The position numbers were made by a program, and so were the translations under genes. This document shows, one piece after another, positions 30,239 to 41,678 of a DNA stretch of 64,000 nt; within the stretch, counting starts at the first letter, position 1; every line of letters begins with the position of its first letter. Under the pieces are notes generated by a model. That model saw only the letters and a program-made list of their open reading frames with translations. It was not told the origin of the DNA and ran no database searches. Source of the stretch: Undaria pinnatifida (Eukaryota > Sar > Phaeophyceae > Laminariales > Alariaceae); the NCBI GenBank assembly GCA_012845835.1, contig JABAKD010000023.1, positions 7,019,147 to 7,083,146 on the forward strand, written 5' to 3'.

Positions 30239-30370
30239 GAAAGCCGCACGAAAGCGGTCAGCCCCCCGAGAAACGGGGGGGGGGGGGCAACCGCGCGAGT
30301 AACGCCGACCAACAGCAAAAAAAGGCCGTAAAAAAAACCACCCCCTTACGCAGCTTTGGGCTCAACCATC

Positions 30371-30626
30371 GACGCATGCCACGATATAGAGGTATTAATA
30401 GCACTTTTTGGCTATTTTTTTTTCCGAATGACGAGGCTCCTCAACCCAAAACCGTCGGAAAACACGCCCCCCTTAGTTTTTGCACGGTTCTCGTGATGTG
30501 TACCTAGGCCATGGAACATTTCTTCCGGGAGTCAGTTTTATTTTTCTCCATTTCAATTTTATTTGGTGCAACCAATTCAGGAACCTCAGAAAACAATGTG
30601 GTGCAACCTCTATCGTAGCACGCGTC
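30371..30626 (-). mobile_element. MITE family A copy (CATC duplication)
   Basis: GACGCATGCCACGATATAGA to CCTCTATCGTAGCACGCGTC, exact CATC at 30367-30370 and 30627-30630, interior reversed. Confidence 0.9.
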
Positions 30627-30797
30627 CATCGAACACACCGTATTATGTCCATAGCCGAACACACCTCTCACGCACATACAGACCGCCGGCTATTAGACTA
30701 TTGTGGGCGCCTTTCTAGGCGCCAGTAGACGACGGCGCACCTCCCTAACAGTACGAATATCGGCCAATGGGCGCGGTTCTAAGCACTATCCAGCTGT

Positions 30798-31051
30798 GAC
30801 TGATTCTTACTACGATAGCCCCCCACAGAACCAGCGTTTTTCTTTTAACGAACGTTTTATGGCTGCTCGATAAAAGGGAGGACGCTCCGAAACATAATTA
30901 TTCGTATTTTTTCCTTGTGTTGCAAAGGATTATCGAACGATGACGTCGGGGTGGCAAGGGGCACCGTGCTTCAAGAGATACGGCCGGGAGCTGGTTTGAA
31001 AACCGGCGATTTCGTTAAAGAATTTTTGAGAGGGCTACCATAAAACGACTC
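30798..31051 (+). mobile_element. MITE family B copy (CTGT duplication)
   Basis: GACTGATTCTTACTACGATA to GGGCTACCATAAAACGACTC, exact CTGT at 30794-30797 and 31052-31055. Interior complete: TTATGGCTGCTCG, TCGAACGATGACGTCGGGG, ACGGCCGGGAGCTGG. Confidence 0.9.
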
Positions 31052-31055
31052 CTGT

Positions 31056-32063
31056 TTGGCCAAAGGACTGTGCGATGAGTGAAGCTTGTCCGAACTTAAC
31101 GTAACGATACGAGGTAGTGATGGAGTATACTCCTGGTAACTAATTCCTATCTTGTACACCAAAATAAAACATTAGTACGATACGCATCAGTGAAGCTATG
31201 TCGAAGGTGTCCGTACGGCTATATTGAATGAAAGTAACGAATCAGAGCTCTCTGCGCATTGATCCGCTCGGCATGTCGGAAACGTTCTTCACGACTGGTG
31301 AAGCTATCGAAAAATCGGCACGACGGGCGGTTCTGAGTCGAAAAGAAGTTAAAAGATATTGCGTCAAGGTTGCTGTCGCAAGGGGTTAAGTTCATCGAGG
31401 GCAACAATATATGGCTTGAGCCTAAACCTGCCGTGCAACCTATAAAATATATGTACGCGTCTACGTTGACGCACTTACCGGTTATAGACCCTACCACTAG
31501 ACTTACCGCCGTCTGTCTTGGCGAATTTCCGACGGGCGACATACAGACAGCAGAATGTTCCCACAGCAGGGTCGGCACGTTTTGACAAGCTAAACGGTTC
31601 TGGCATGTCGAGCGTGAGGAACGATAGGTTCATCTTACGCCTTCACGAGTATAATTGGTTTCGGACCGGGCGTACTTCAAAGAAATGTAAGAAATTGGTA
31701 GAGGATTGCGTGTCTGACTGACTTTGAGGTTGTGTGTCGTGTGAGATATTGAGGTCGTAATGATAGTGAGCTTGTCCGAGGCTTCCTGGGGGCCTCTACC
31801 GTTGGGTTATTCAGCAATATTTTAAAACAAGTCACCTGCTGACACACCATATACTTCGCCGCTGGAGCGAAACCATTCGGCTAGGACAAACAGCCGCACC
31901 ATGCAGGCGTTAAACCTAGAAGATAACCACGTTGTCCAAACTGAGATATACGATGTACAAAGTGTTTTGGTCCGTTTTGTAATATGCGTTCTACTTAGTG
32001 TTTTGCTCTCCGTTTTGTGCTGTCCAGGTTTGGCGACAGCTCCGGTTTTCTGGAGAAGACAAG
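31056..32063. other. unassigned region upstream of the ankyrin gene
   Basis: No recognised repeat. A pyrimidine tract ending CTGTCCAG| at about 32030 could be an acceptor joining an upstream non-coding or short coding exon (for example around the ATG at 31901) to the ankyrin exon. Confidence 0.35.
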
Positions 32064-34016
32064 ATGCCGCGCATCGAGCAAGCGACTGAAGGCAAGGCCG
32101 CCGCACTACCTCTCGCAAGGATAATCAGTCATCGGAGGCTCGTTTCCACCATATTTCCGTGGCCAATGGGTGAGGAGATGACACGTTCTGCTGTTGCTGT
32201 TCCGGACCACGAGATGATTCACTGCGCCGCGTCGCAAGGCATGCGGTTGTTGGTCCGAGCTTTGCTTGAGGGAAACATATTTACGTGCGATGTGCGAGAT
32301 CGGTTCGGCCGCACTCCGCTCCATTGGGCCTCGGAGCAAGGTCACTGTAAAATAGCCCTTGAGCTGCTTAAAGCAGGGGCTTGGGTTGATCCTTGCAGTC
32401 AACGTAAATTCACCCCGATCATGCTAGCAGCGTATCATGGGCATGCCGAAGTTGTTGGACTGCTGCTTAAGTTTCGCGCCGGCGAATCCGACCGAACGCC
32501 CTTGAACCGCCTTCCCATCGGGGTCGACAACTGGAGGAGAACCGCCCTCCACTGCGCGGCCGCTGGTGGCCACGTGCAATTAGTTGAAGTTCTGCTCGAC
32601 AGTGGGTTCGACAGGGGGCAAAAGGATGGGGCCGGCTTGACTCCGGCCGAGGTATCCGCCAGAAAAACGCATTCCACATCCACGGCCACTACTCGCCTAC
32701 TATTGCCCACGAGCGACGGGGGCGGTAAACTCGTCTACGACTACGTGAACATGGCGGTGCAAGATGTGGCTATGGTGACCGGGCTTGTCAAAGGCGGTGC
32801 AAACCTTGAATGGCGGGATGGCACCGGGGACACGCCGTTGCACCGGGCTGCTCTATTTGGTCACGTGGTGACCTCGAGAATATTGCTGCAGGGGGGCGCC
32901 AATCCGAATATTTGCGATAACTACGGGGAATCTCCGCTTCACGTCGCCGCCTCCCAAGGATGCGGCGAGATCGTGGCTGCTCTCCTTGAGAGCGGCAGTC
33001 ATATAGAGCAGCTAACCGTTGACGGCCAATCTCCGCTCCACAGGGCAGTGGTGAAAAACAACCTTCACGTCGTTGAGCTCCTGCTGACGGCAGGGGCCTC
33101 CACTGAGCACCTTGATGAAAACCACGGACAAACTCCTTTGTCATGGGCTTGCCGAGGCTGCCTCGCTCCCATAGTCCGTGTGTTGGCGAAAGCTGGGGCT
33201 GACACAGAGTCCAGGTGCTCGGTCGGGCTAACCCCTCTACACTGGGCCTGTCGCTTCAACGATGCCGAAAGCGTGGAGGCCTTGCTCAACGCCGGGGCAG
33301 ATCCTAGCGCGGTTGACCAAGCGGCCGCGTATGCGATAGCAACGTTGTCGTCACCGAGTAGCAGGAATGCTCCTGAACCCTCAGCTGTAGATGTTATCGG
33401 TCTAGGCTACCCGCTTGATCGTGTCGAAGACTGGAGGCACCCCTTTACGGGCGGATCGTTGCCTCTGGCCGCTAGGCGGTTAGACCTAGCCACGGTGAGG
33501 CGAATCGAGTCGGCTCTGAAGAACGCCAAGAGGGAGAAATCCTGGCGTCGCCGCGGTTGGCTGGTCGTTTTCGCCAAAAGGCGAATCGCAGAGGCAGAGA
33601 ATATGGAGGTTTTAGGTGAACAACAGGCGGTACGTTGTGGGGTCTGCAGCTGCCCTAATATTTCGTCGTCGTCTACCCCTCCCACTCTGCATGCGTTTGA
33701 CCTCGTCAAACACCCTCCATGTTCTTTCCCACCTGAAGCTGCTGCTGATCGTGTTGCCGCCAATAAAAACAACGTCAAATTCGACTCGCGACACTCACGT
33801 CGAGAGTTGAGTTGCGGGTCCAGCATTCTGACGAGGAGGCCGGCCGCTGAGGCGATGGCATTTGCGAGAGCGGCTGGCAGTTGGGAAAATACTCTAAGCG
33901 GTAACGTTGGGACGCAGGATGATGTCGAGGCTTTGTTTCCAGAACTTGTCGATGCTCTCCTCGAGCTAGCAGCGATTGAAGTGGGCATATTTCACAGGGT
34001 GGTGATGTTTATCTGA
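32064..34016 (+). CDS. ankyrin-repeat protein with brown-algal-type C-terminal region
   Basis: 650 residues from ATG 32064 (AAGATGCCG context), which is preferred over the upstream in-frame GTG because an acceptor-like CTGTCCAG precedes it. Ankyrin repeats span about residues 50-418: clear TPLHWA, TALHCA, TPLHRA, SPLHVA, SPLHRA, TPLSWA and TPLHWA helix starts, each followed by a V..LL..GA turn. A degenerate repeat with a longer linker lies at 185-250. After residue 420 comes a non-ankyrin region with a basic patch (KREKSWRRRGWLVVFAKRR, about 489-507), a Ser/Pro-rich linker (520-585) and an acidic-hydrophobic end (ELVDALLELAAIEVGIFHRV). From memory this RRRGWLV plus FR.VV.FL layout recurs in Ectocarpus ankyrin proteins. 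Ankyrin repeats bind protein partners, and no enzyme domain or signal peptide is seen. The linker could include an unspliced in-frame intron. Function unknown. Confidence 0.85.
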   Translation: MPRIEQATEGKAAALPLARIISHRRLVSTIFPWPMGEEMTRSAVAVPDHEMIHCAASQGMRLLVRALLEGNIFTCDVRDRFGRTPLHWASEQGHCKIALELLKAGAWVDPCSQRKFTPIMLAAYHGHAEVVGLLLKFRAGESDRTPLNRLPIGVDNWRRTALHCAAAGGHVQLVEVLLDSGFDRGQKDGAGLTPAEVSARKTHSTSTATTRLLLPTSDGGGKLVYDYVNMAVQDVAMVTGLVKGGANLEWRDGTGDTPLHRAALFGHVVTSRILLQGGANPNICDNYGESPLHVAASQGCGEIVAALLESGSHIEQLTVDGQSPLHRAVVKNNLHVVELLLTAGASTEHLDENHGQTPLSWACRGCLAPIVRVLAKAGADTESRCSVGLTPLHWACRFNDAESVEALLNAGADPSAVDQAAAYAIATLSSPSSRNAPEPSAVDVIGLGYPLDRVEDWRHPFTGGSLPLAARRLDLATVRRIESALKNAKREKSWRRRGWLVVFAKRRIAEAENMEVLGEQQAVRCGVCSCPNISSSSTPPTLHAFDLVKHPPCSFPPEAAADRVAANKNNVKFDSRHSRRELSCGSSILTRRPAAEAMAFARAAGSWENTLSGNVGTQDDVEALFPELVDALLELAAIEVGIFHRVVMFI

Positions 34017-36232
34017 CCAAGGCGCACGTGGACTTGCGGCCTGAGAAGAGTTTGGCTGTTGAAAAACTGTACATCAGGAGGGAGATATATGTTATGGTGA
34101 TATGTATTGATGAGTGGAAGAATATTGCAGCGTCTGCAAGAAGAAAAAGACCGTGTGGTGCGTGAAGTGGGGGTCGCTCAAGCGACGGAGAGTTGCGAAC
34201 AAACATTGCAGAATAGCATACCCCGAGTTCACATAACCCAGACGACAGCTCCGATGTAGCTTCGACAAAATAAACAATTTTAATTAATATAACGTATGTA
34301 TTTATAGAGTTCTGCTGGTGTATTTTAAGCAAGTGTTCCTGTAGAGTAAGGAAGAGTTTTCTTTGATGACATTTGGAGTGTCTTCCTTGTGAAAATTTGG
34401 CGAATGTTCTACGCCATGTAGTAGGCTGGTTCATGGCAACCAAAACGATGCATGCAGTGACATGCAGAACAGAAGACACGACCAAAAAGGAGCTTTGAAG
34501 AATGTCCAGGTTGATACCGTTGGTAAGATCAACGGGCAAAGGGCAAATGTCGGATGTCATGAAGGGCGCTGTGAATTGATGCCAATGAGGACGCAGCATG
34601 CGTTTCTTAGGAGTGCATCGAGTGTAGCGTGTGTAATGGCGTCGATGTTTGGTCGATATTGAGACGACAAAAAAATGAAATGCAAGAAATGGATAAAGAC
34701 GACCAGGTTGCTAAACGTTAACCGCGTCGGGCGACTAATCGAGTCTCGTATTATTTGTTGTGGCATGCTTCGAGATGAGTATGCTTTTGCGTGCGATATG
34801 CGTCAATGCCGGCCACGTGGTGTCTGCACCTCAACGCGTTGCGCACTGCGTGCGGTCGACGCGTTTGCTCGGGTCCGCTGGAGACTCAAACGTCATCTCA
34901 CTTCGTCAACACACGCAACAAAATTGGTGCAGCATACGGCATGAATTTTACAAATGAAGGCGATAGTCCCATCACATCTCTACGGGCCATCCGTTGATTT
35001 ACTTCCTGACGGTGAAGACCCGTTCCTTACGTCTGAGGTGCTGCAAGTATCAATATCACAGGAGCTCCTTAAAATGCCACGTTCGAGAAATGTCATCGTA
35101 GAGGCAGGCAGAGATACAGGACATCTTGCCGTTACGGGGTTGAATTGCCATGCTCTTGAAAGTGAGCTCAGAGTATGCTCTCGTGCTTCATCAAACTCAG
35201 GAGCAATAATACGCGTTACCGACATCAGCTTCTTGGCCGCCAGGCGTTTGACTAGACGTGCCAGGGGTCAGCAGTTTCGATTCAGCAGACGCCGGCGGCA
35301 AGATCCTCAGCATAAAGGGGACCAAAGCCCGGAAGTTTTTTCAACATTGATTGCCGAATCGGTACGCAACGATTAACTGTCTGCAAGTACCCCTTCTTCC
35401 CGTAAGGCATGCTCCGACGCTCAAGAAGGAAATATGTATGCCAAGCAGACCCTTAGTGGCAGTTTTTGGTGCATTTTCCCGAGTGCCAGAGCACCAGGAC
35501 ACCCATAAAACAACGTGTACACCAACCGAAAAAGAACGGGGGGGGGGGCGTTGAATGTGCCCGCGCTGAGTGTTCGGATAACTCGTCGGGGAGACCTTGC
35601 TATTCAAAACAACTCCACAACCTCCTCTCTGCAGTAGGCTCGAAAGGCAAAACAAAGCCGCTAGAATAGGGCACTTGTTAGGCGAATGATACTTAAACCA
35701 AAGCCTGAATTTAAGGGAGTATACTTCGCGAGAAATCACGAGGCGACGCTATTCGTAGGAGATACCCTGCCGTGATTCCGTAGCAACCATGCTGGATCTT
35801 TCTACTGGTTGCCATTTCCATTTTTTTGTCAGCGTTCTGGAATTGCACTTGCAGAGATTACGGGAGGGAGATATAAAACTTGTTGACTGAATATATTGCG
35901 GCCGCTTGGGTATCATTTTCCGCCGGGTTATGTGCTTTATCGCAGCGGTATCGAACGAGTTTGCAAAGCATTGCGACAAGCTGCGCAAGGAAGCGTGGTG
36001 TAAGTGATGGCGCATTGTGGCGCCAAAGCCTACCTATCGTACTACTTCCAGACTTGAACGTCTAGAGCACACAGCGGTGTCCGATATCGACTAGTCCCTG
36101 GATTGTACGGAACATATAGTGGACGTCTTGTGTGCGTGCAATATAGTTCTTTCGTTTTTGCTCAGTCTCTATCGCGCGTCTCAGAGAGTCTACGTCACAC
36201 AATCATCGGCGTGTAAGGGTGTATTATCCCAT
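34017..36232. other. unassigned downstream of the ankyrin gene
   Basis: Includes the probable 3' UTR. Open frames on - (34009-34599) and + (34954-35376) have no recognisable domain. No repeat family seen. Confidence 0.3.
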
Positions 36233-36794
36233 GACGCGCGTGCTATTAATACGATAGAGGCGCAACACTTTTTTCCCGGAGATTCATTTTAGGAGCTCAG
36301 GACATGCCCTTCTTAACCCAAAAACAGATCTTTGAGGCATGCTACGATAGGGGTAGCACTTTTTATCAGAAATGGTTTCTGAATGACGGGGCGTCTTAAC
36401 GCAAAATCGCCGGAAGTAGGCCGTTATATTTGTATTTCATGGCACTCGGTGTGTACCTAGGCCATTGTATGCTTTATCCGGGGTAGCGGTGTTATCTTTC
36501 TCCAAACAAATCTGTTTTTGGGAGAGGTTTTAAATACCCCATTTTTTTCGAGAAAAACCTCAGGAACAAAAACGATTCACCTCTATCGTACAACGCCTCT
36601 TTGGAGAAAAAGCAAAACTGCTACTATAGTCTAGACCGGATAAAAAAACCCATATGGCCGACGTACACAACGAGAATCATAATGCAAAATGCAAAACAAA
36701 TGAGCAATTTTCTGACGATTTTGGGTTAAGGATCCGTGTCATTCAGGAACCACTTCCGGCGAAAAGTGTTAGCATGCCTTCATCGTAGCGCGCG
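36233..36794 (+). mobile_element. MITE family A copy split by an inverted family A element
   Basis: Outer left GACGCGCGTGCTATTAATAC up to AAAAACAGATCTTT, outer right resuming TTTGGAGAAAAAGCAAAACT through ACGATTTTGGGTTAAGGATC to CTTCATCGTAGCGCGCG. Confidence 0.82.
36334..36599 (-). mobile_element. nested MITE family A copy, reverse orientation
   Basis: GAGGCATGCTACGATAGGGG to CTCTATCGTACAACGCCTC within another family A element. The junctions share CTTTG, so the duplication is 3-5 bp depending on how the end base is assigned. Confidence 0.82.
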
Positions 36795-37679
36795 GCCCTC
36801 TCGAGACGGGCCGAGTAGGTCAGCCACAAACCAGGAGCCTCAGAAAAGAAATCGTGCACCCCCCCCCACTGTCCCGGCGTGTGCACATAACCTACCACCG
36901 TCGCATATATACATATACATATATATCGTTGCCATTTTTTTTTGCTTCTTCTAGTAAATCTCGTCAGAGCTTCGTCAGGGTAGGGGGGGAAAGTAACCCT
37001 ATTGTTCTACAATAGGTGTTTGGTGTGCGCCCAAGTTAAGACCACCCGCGGTTAAAGACCATAGTAGAGATATAAGACCAAGCGAGTCGGCTTCAAACGA
37101 CCGAAGAAGAAACTCCTTTGGAATTAGTATCGGATGGTTTTTGACAAATAAATAGTACAAGATAAGACCAGATAGTAGAGATAATGCCACCTACAGTCAT
37201 TTATGCTACCACGGGGTGGTCGTTTTGAACTGGGGTACATCACTGTACCATATTCGACGCATACGACAATAGTTGTAACAGCTGGGCTGCCAAGAAAAGC
37301 CACAATCGCCCATGGAGTCTTAGTGTTGACCTAATCTGTGCACGGGGCTCTGGCTCCCTCACCAGGAGGGTGGGATAGCGCGCACCACCGCCATGAGGCG
37401 CGCACGAGGGAGAATATCAGACATATATATGATGCATTCTATTCGGCGGACCAAAGTCAAGTGCCCCACCGAGCATCATGCAAATCATATCGAAGCTTGG
37501 GCCCACCAATCATATCACTAGGAATCTATCGAACCTGCTCAGTCACGCGTATCGGAAGCAGTGCGCAAAGAAGTGGTAAACTACAGATCTTACGCCAAGT
37601 AGACTCTGATGTGTGGTTCTGCACGGTATGTCGTGAACAGCTGTGAGTTGGGACATGGGATTTTAGAAGCACTTCCCCG
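36795..37679. other. unassigned
   Basis: A short (TA)/(CATA) run at 36903-36928. No gene or repeat family recognised. Confidence 0.3.
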
Positions 37680-37939
37680 GGCGCGTGCTACGATGGAGGC
37701 GCACCGCTTTTCTTCTGAGGTTTCATGACTTGCGGAGCAAAACAGACCTGTCTCCCAAAGACTGACTTGGAGAATAATCAAAGCTGCTACATACCGGATG
37801 ATAATTCACATCGCCTAGGTAGGTACACGAGGAGAATCTTGACAAAAGAAATGGCCCATTCCAGACGATTTTAGGCTAAGGAGCCGTCGCTCTTAAACAT
37901 TTTTACACGAAAAGTGTTACCGATATGATAGCACGCGTC
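37680..37939 (+). mobile_element. MITE family A copy
   Basis: GGCGCGTGCTACGATGGAGG to GATATGATAGCACGCGTC, with ACTGACTTGGAGAATAATCA and CCAGACGATTTTAGGCTAAG inside. Confidence 0.85.
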
Positions 37940-38028
37940 ATTGGCGTCGTCGCACGGTAAGGGTATCCCCCCCCTGGCAATTTAGTGCGTATCCTAGGGA
38001 AGCAACCAAAAATATGCATAAAAATTTC

Positions 38029-38223
38029 GATATATATATATTATAAAAATTAAAATACACTCCAGCTAGCTGTGAGATCGAAGATTTCGTCGAAACTCAT
38101 CTTTGCAAGAGCTGTGTGTGATACTCCGATCGCGCGCATTACGAGTTGTGTGTCCTCATTAAGGATATAGGTCGGCGACTCCCCTTACAGCTACAGTGTA
38201 GCTATCAGGGTCAACAGGATGAT
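38029..38223 (-). repeat. dispersed repeat D copy 2 with (TA)n end
   Basis: A (TA)n run at 38030-38042 then AAAATACACTCCAGCTAGCT through GGGTCAACAGGATGAT, matching 23137-23335. Confidence 0.7.
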
Positions 38224-38904
38224 TTTAGTCAGTCTGTGCGCGGAAACTATAAAACCCGTTTCTGAGGGGGACAAAATCTGACAGCTGTGAAGGGAAAGGG
38301 GGGGCCTGGTTTTGATCAAAAGCGAGCGGGTTTGGAGGGGGGCGGGGGGGGGGGGGGGGGAGGGCTTTAGGTGAGGGGTTTGTTATACGTGTGGTGCTAG
38401 GTCTAGGCGAAGGTGCGGGTGATGGGGAAGAAAGGGGCGTTCGAGGCGGACTCGATCTCGCCGAGGTGACTCCGTAAGTTTACTAGTCTACTACTACTGT
38501 CGTATATCAAAGTAATACCAGTATTTTAGCTTAGTTTCTTGGCGACGTTTAGACCCTAAGGATCAACGAGCACCTCTTTTTTGGTAAAATATTTCCCGCA
38601 TGTGTCGAGGGTCCTTCACCCTATATCGTTGGAACGAGATTGGTGCTTTGGCAACCGCGTGTGAAACTTTTGAATACCCAGACCATGATGCCATGATGAT
38701 GGGACACTTGACGGAGTTGCACTTAAACTAGTTTTTTCAAACTCGTTGGCCCAGGAGCCTCACAAAAAAAAAGAAGGGTCGGTGACCACATATATATGGG
38801 CCATGGCAGGGCGAGGGTACAACTTTTTTACTGCTGAGTTTAAGGTCTCCTGGCCCGACGGACCTTGTACCTCAATAAAAAACGCCTTGAAAAGGCCTTT
38901 TGTT
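38224..38904. other. unassigned, with a poly-G tract
   Basis: A poly-G run of about 25 bases at 38336-38361. No gene. Confidence 0.3.
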
Positions 38905-39210
38905 GACCCAGGCTACGTTGGGGGGGATCAATTTTCAGGCCTTTATTTGCGGTCTCTCGGTCAACTCGCGCGAGGGAGTGATCCCTGTGTTCGTTAGCGG
39001 TCTTGAAACTTGGTGCTGTTGTACGTTGGTTAGGCGATGGGAACCCCGGCAGGAGTGGAATAATAGTGAACTACGCTACGCCTGAAAAAAAAAACAAGGC
39101 GTCATTTTTTTTTTTTTGGCCGTTTAAGAGGTGTGCATTGTCGCTCGTGCGAGTGATGAAATCCCGGTTGAGTGGAAAATGGGGATGCTCCCCTCACCGT
39201 ACCCTTGGTG
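38905..39210 (+). mobile_element. MITE family C copy
   Basis: Left GACCCAGGCTACGTTGGGGG, right CCCCTCACCGTACCCTTGGT. Subterminal AACTCGCGCGAGGGAGTGAT and CGCTCGTGCGAGTGATG. A TSD could not be fixed: GTTG is present on both sides only if one base of each end is lost. Confidence 0.65.
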
Positions 39211-39307
39211 TTGGTTTGGCGTCGTCGCAGCAACCCATTCCATGCAATGCTGCTCATCCCATAATTAAAGCAGCGTTGAAGCTTAAAGACGCAAAGGAAC
39301 AACAGGG

Positions 39308-39335
39308 GGGTTCACTCGCGCGCGCGAGTGAACCC
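39308..39335. repeat. perfect 28-bp palindrome
   Basis: Two exact 14-base arms of GGGTTCACTCGCGC without a loop. It resembles the family C ACTCGCGCGAGT core. It may be the remaining subterminal palindrome of another family C copy whose ends I could not place. Confidence 0.8.
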
Positions 39336-39679
39336 GAGCCAAGAATGTGAACCCGTTTACGGGTAGCCACCAGGTCAGGGTTGCGGGTATCCTTCACTGC
39401 CGGGTGTGGTCCTCTACTTAGCGCCCGAACGGCCCCATATCTCAACCACGGATCGAGAGATGGTAGGATTGTTTTGGAAGGAGTTTTGAAAGGCTTGCAG
39501 ACCGAATCGCGAAATCTCAAAATCATACTTCGAAGTAATAAATATATCCTAAGGCGCTATTCTTCTTGCAAGTTTGTAGGGTTGATGCTTGGTTGGCGGG
39601 GGTCCCCTGCTAAAAAAGAATGTCTGTTAATATAGGTCGTGTATGTGTCTATCCCCTTGACTGTGGCCGACGAATATTA

Positions 39680-40270
39680 ATTAGATAGAGGTGCATATAG
39701 CAACCGGTCGCCCCGGTGGCGTATCAGGTTATCCTCGAGCCTGGTATAGGTCAGTTTCGTGAGTTCGAGCCCCGCCGAGTGCATATCGTATAAATTCGTT
39801 GGGACTTTTTCTTGTGGACAAATTGACTTGCGGAAAGCGCGTGAGCGTGAGTTAGCAACACTCGATGAACAATCGACGAGCAGTGGGATTGCTGAACCCT
39901 ATGCGCAATAAAAGTTGAAGGCAAGAACCGGGGGGGAGAAGGGGCGACACCTGTGACCACGGCTTGTCCAGAAGCTGGAAAGTGAAAGTGTGCAAAAAAA
40001 GGAAGGAAAAAAAAAAAAAAAACATGCCATTTTTTCTGGAGCTTCTTAAGGGCGGAGCTATATCCATGCCCCACCCGCCCCCCAAAACGATTTTGATAAA
40101 ATGAAAAGTGTGGCAATCCGATCATCGAGCCCCTGGCCCAGGTACGCACAGCAATCATTGTGGAAAACGATACAATATTGGCTCCCTAACGTTTTTGGGG
40201 GATACAAGGAGCCACGTCTCTCCAAAAACTATTTTGGCCAAAAAACAGTACCTATCTCGTAGTATGCGTC
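39680..40270 (+). mobile_element. MITE family A copy split by SINE insertion
   Basis: The left remnant ATTAGATAGAGGTGCATATA (39680-39699) precedes the SINE. The right part (40023-40270) carries GGAGCTTCTTAAGG, AAAACGATTTTGATAAAATG, CCTGGCCCAGGTACGCAC and TATCTCGTAGTATGCGTC. Confidence 0.6.
39706..40022 (+). mobile_element. tRNA-derived SINE, copy 3 (sense strand)
   Basis: The head GGTCGCCCCGGTGGCGTATC contains an A-box-like TGGCGTATCAGG (39717-39728; consensus TRGCNNAGYNGG with one mismatch). 33 bases later comes the B-box-like AGTTCGAGCCC (39762-39772; consensus GGTTCRANNCC with one mismatch). The unrelated body ends AGCTGGAAAGTGAAAGTGTG, followed by an A-rich tail (39994-40022). This is the standard layout of a Pol III-transcribed tRNA SINE, which has no protein and relies on LINE enzymes. 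The parent tRNA was not identified. Confidence 0.88.
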
Positions 40271-41678
40271 AGCGCTTGGTTTGTTGGATCACTGTTGCTC
40301 AGTGTTTTGTTCGGTGTCCTGCGCTGTGTTCGTGCTTTCATGTGGCTCCTGCACAGTGCCGTTTTTATTTTAGACATTCTATCGTGAAGTCGTCTCATCT
40401 CCGTTATTTGAGGTTCTCCTAAGTTGGGAGTGAGCTACATGCCTCACCAAAAAACATACTTTGAGTCCAGGATGCCCGGGGATTTCCCAGGATGGCATAC
40501 ACCTCGGACATTTAAAAAACATAAGGATGGAAAACTGACCGGAGCGCTGTGATCGCCGAACGATTTAGATTTACACTCCGGAGTATTTTTTTTTCCTCCA
40601 ATTTTCCCCCTTTTTCAACCCCTTGATTTTAGAGATATCCACCCACCACCTGCGGTGACAGAGCGCTCCCCGGTTAGTATTCCTTCCCGACCGTTTTTGA
40701 AAAAATACCGCCCGGAGGGCCACGTTTGAGTATAAACTGAAATGTGCAACCCGATGGTGTATTTTAGAATACCTAAAAACATGATAAAATTTTATTACTA
40801 TAGTATCATCTCTCCGGCATCTTATCAGAGGGTCAATACTGCTGTAGACTATGTAGGAGTCCATATCCCGGCCAGCCGCGTCCTCCATGTCTATTTTTTT
40901 TTCAGATCCGAGGCATCAGTCAGCAGCAGGATTGGTGGAGTGGTCGGATACTCTTCTTAAGGACCTAGGACAGATGACGATTTATCTACAGATTATAGGC
41001 AGTCGACCCGGCACCTGCCACGTTGAGATGAACACAGAATCGGCATGTATGTACTGATGGATGCATATGCCCAACCCGCGCAAACGCGCGCTAGATCGTG
41101 GAGATATTACGCCCCCCACCGTGCGCCACGAGCTAGAGACCATTCAGACCACCAACCATCAAGTGAGGATCGATAATCGACAACTTGTTCGACAAGCGTG
41201 AATCTAGTGAGCATCCCAAAGAGGGGCGCGACACGATCTTGTCGACCAGGGGGCAACAGCAATAGTTTTCCCATAAAACCAGGATGCCTTCCCTCCGGAA
41301 CTCCTTTTTTTTTTCTTTCACACAGAAGAAGGGGCAACTCAACCAAAAAACAACACCTGTGTGTGGCAGTGTCGCATGCTGCGGTGCCTGCTTCCATCCC
41401 CGGCTCACCCGAACGTAGCGGAGCACCATCGCTGCACCTACACCCCTCCAGAGAAGCCCCTACACGTGAAAGGCTTCATCGGACCTTAAGGCGCGTCGCG
41501 GATGCATCACCATTTGTCTCGAATGTGAGTTTCGCTAGCTTTCGTGGAGGTTGTTGGGTACTGACGTTCCCTAAAGAGCAAGCAATGTAATAACCGTTGG
41601 TGTTTTAAACGGAAAATGGGTGCGTTGCTTACACCTACGTTCAGGTTTGTGTAGTATTCCGCGTGTACAGCCAACCAT
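40271..41678. other. unassigned
   Basis: Open frames at 40571-40888 (-) and 41198-41590 (+) have no recognisable domain. No repeat family seen. Confidence 0.3.

Noticed and set aside
34009-34599. 196-codon frame on the reverse strand downstream of the ankyrin gene
   Set aside because: It overlaps the 3' end of the ankyrin gene. No domain, no splice context, low-complexity hydrophobic tail.
36334-36599. 5-bp CTTTG target duplication as evidence against the 4-bp rule
   Set aside because: The terminal G and C can be assigned to element or flank, so the length is ambiguous (3-5 bp). Twelve other copies are unambiguous at 4 bp.
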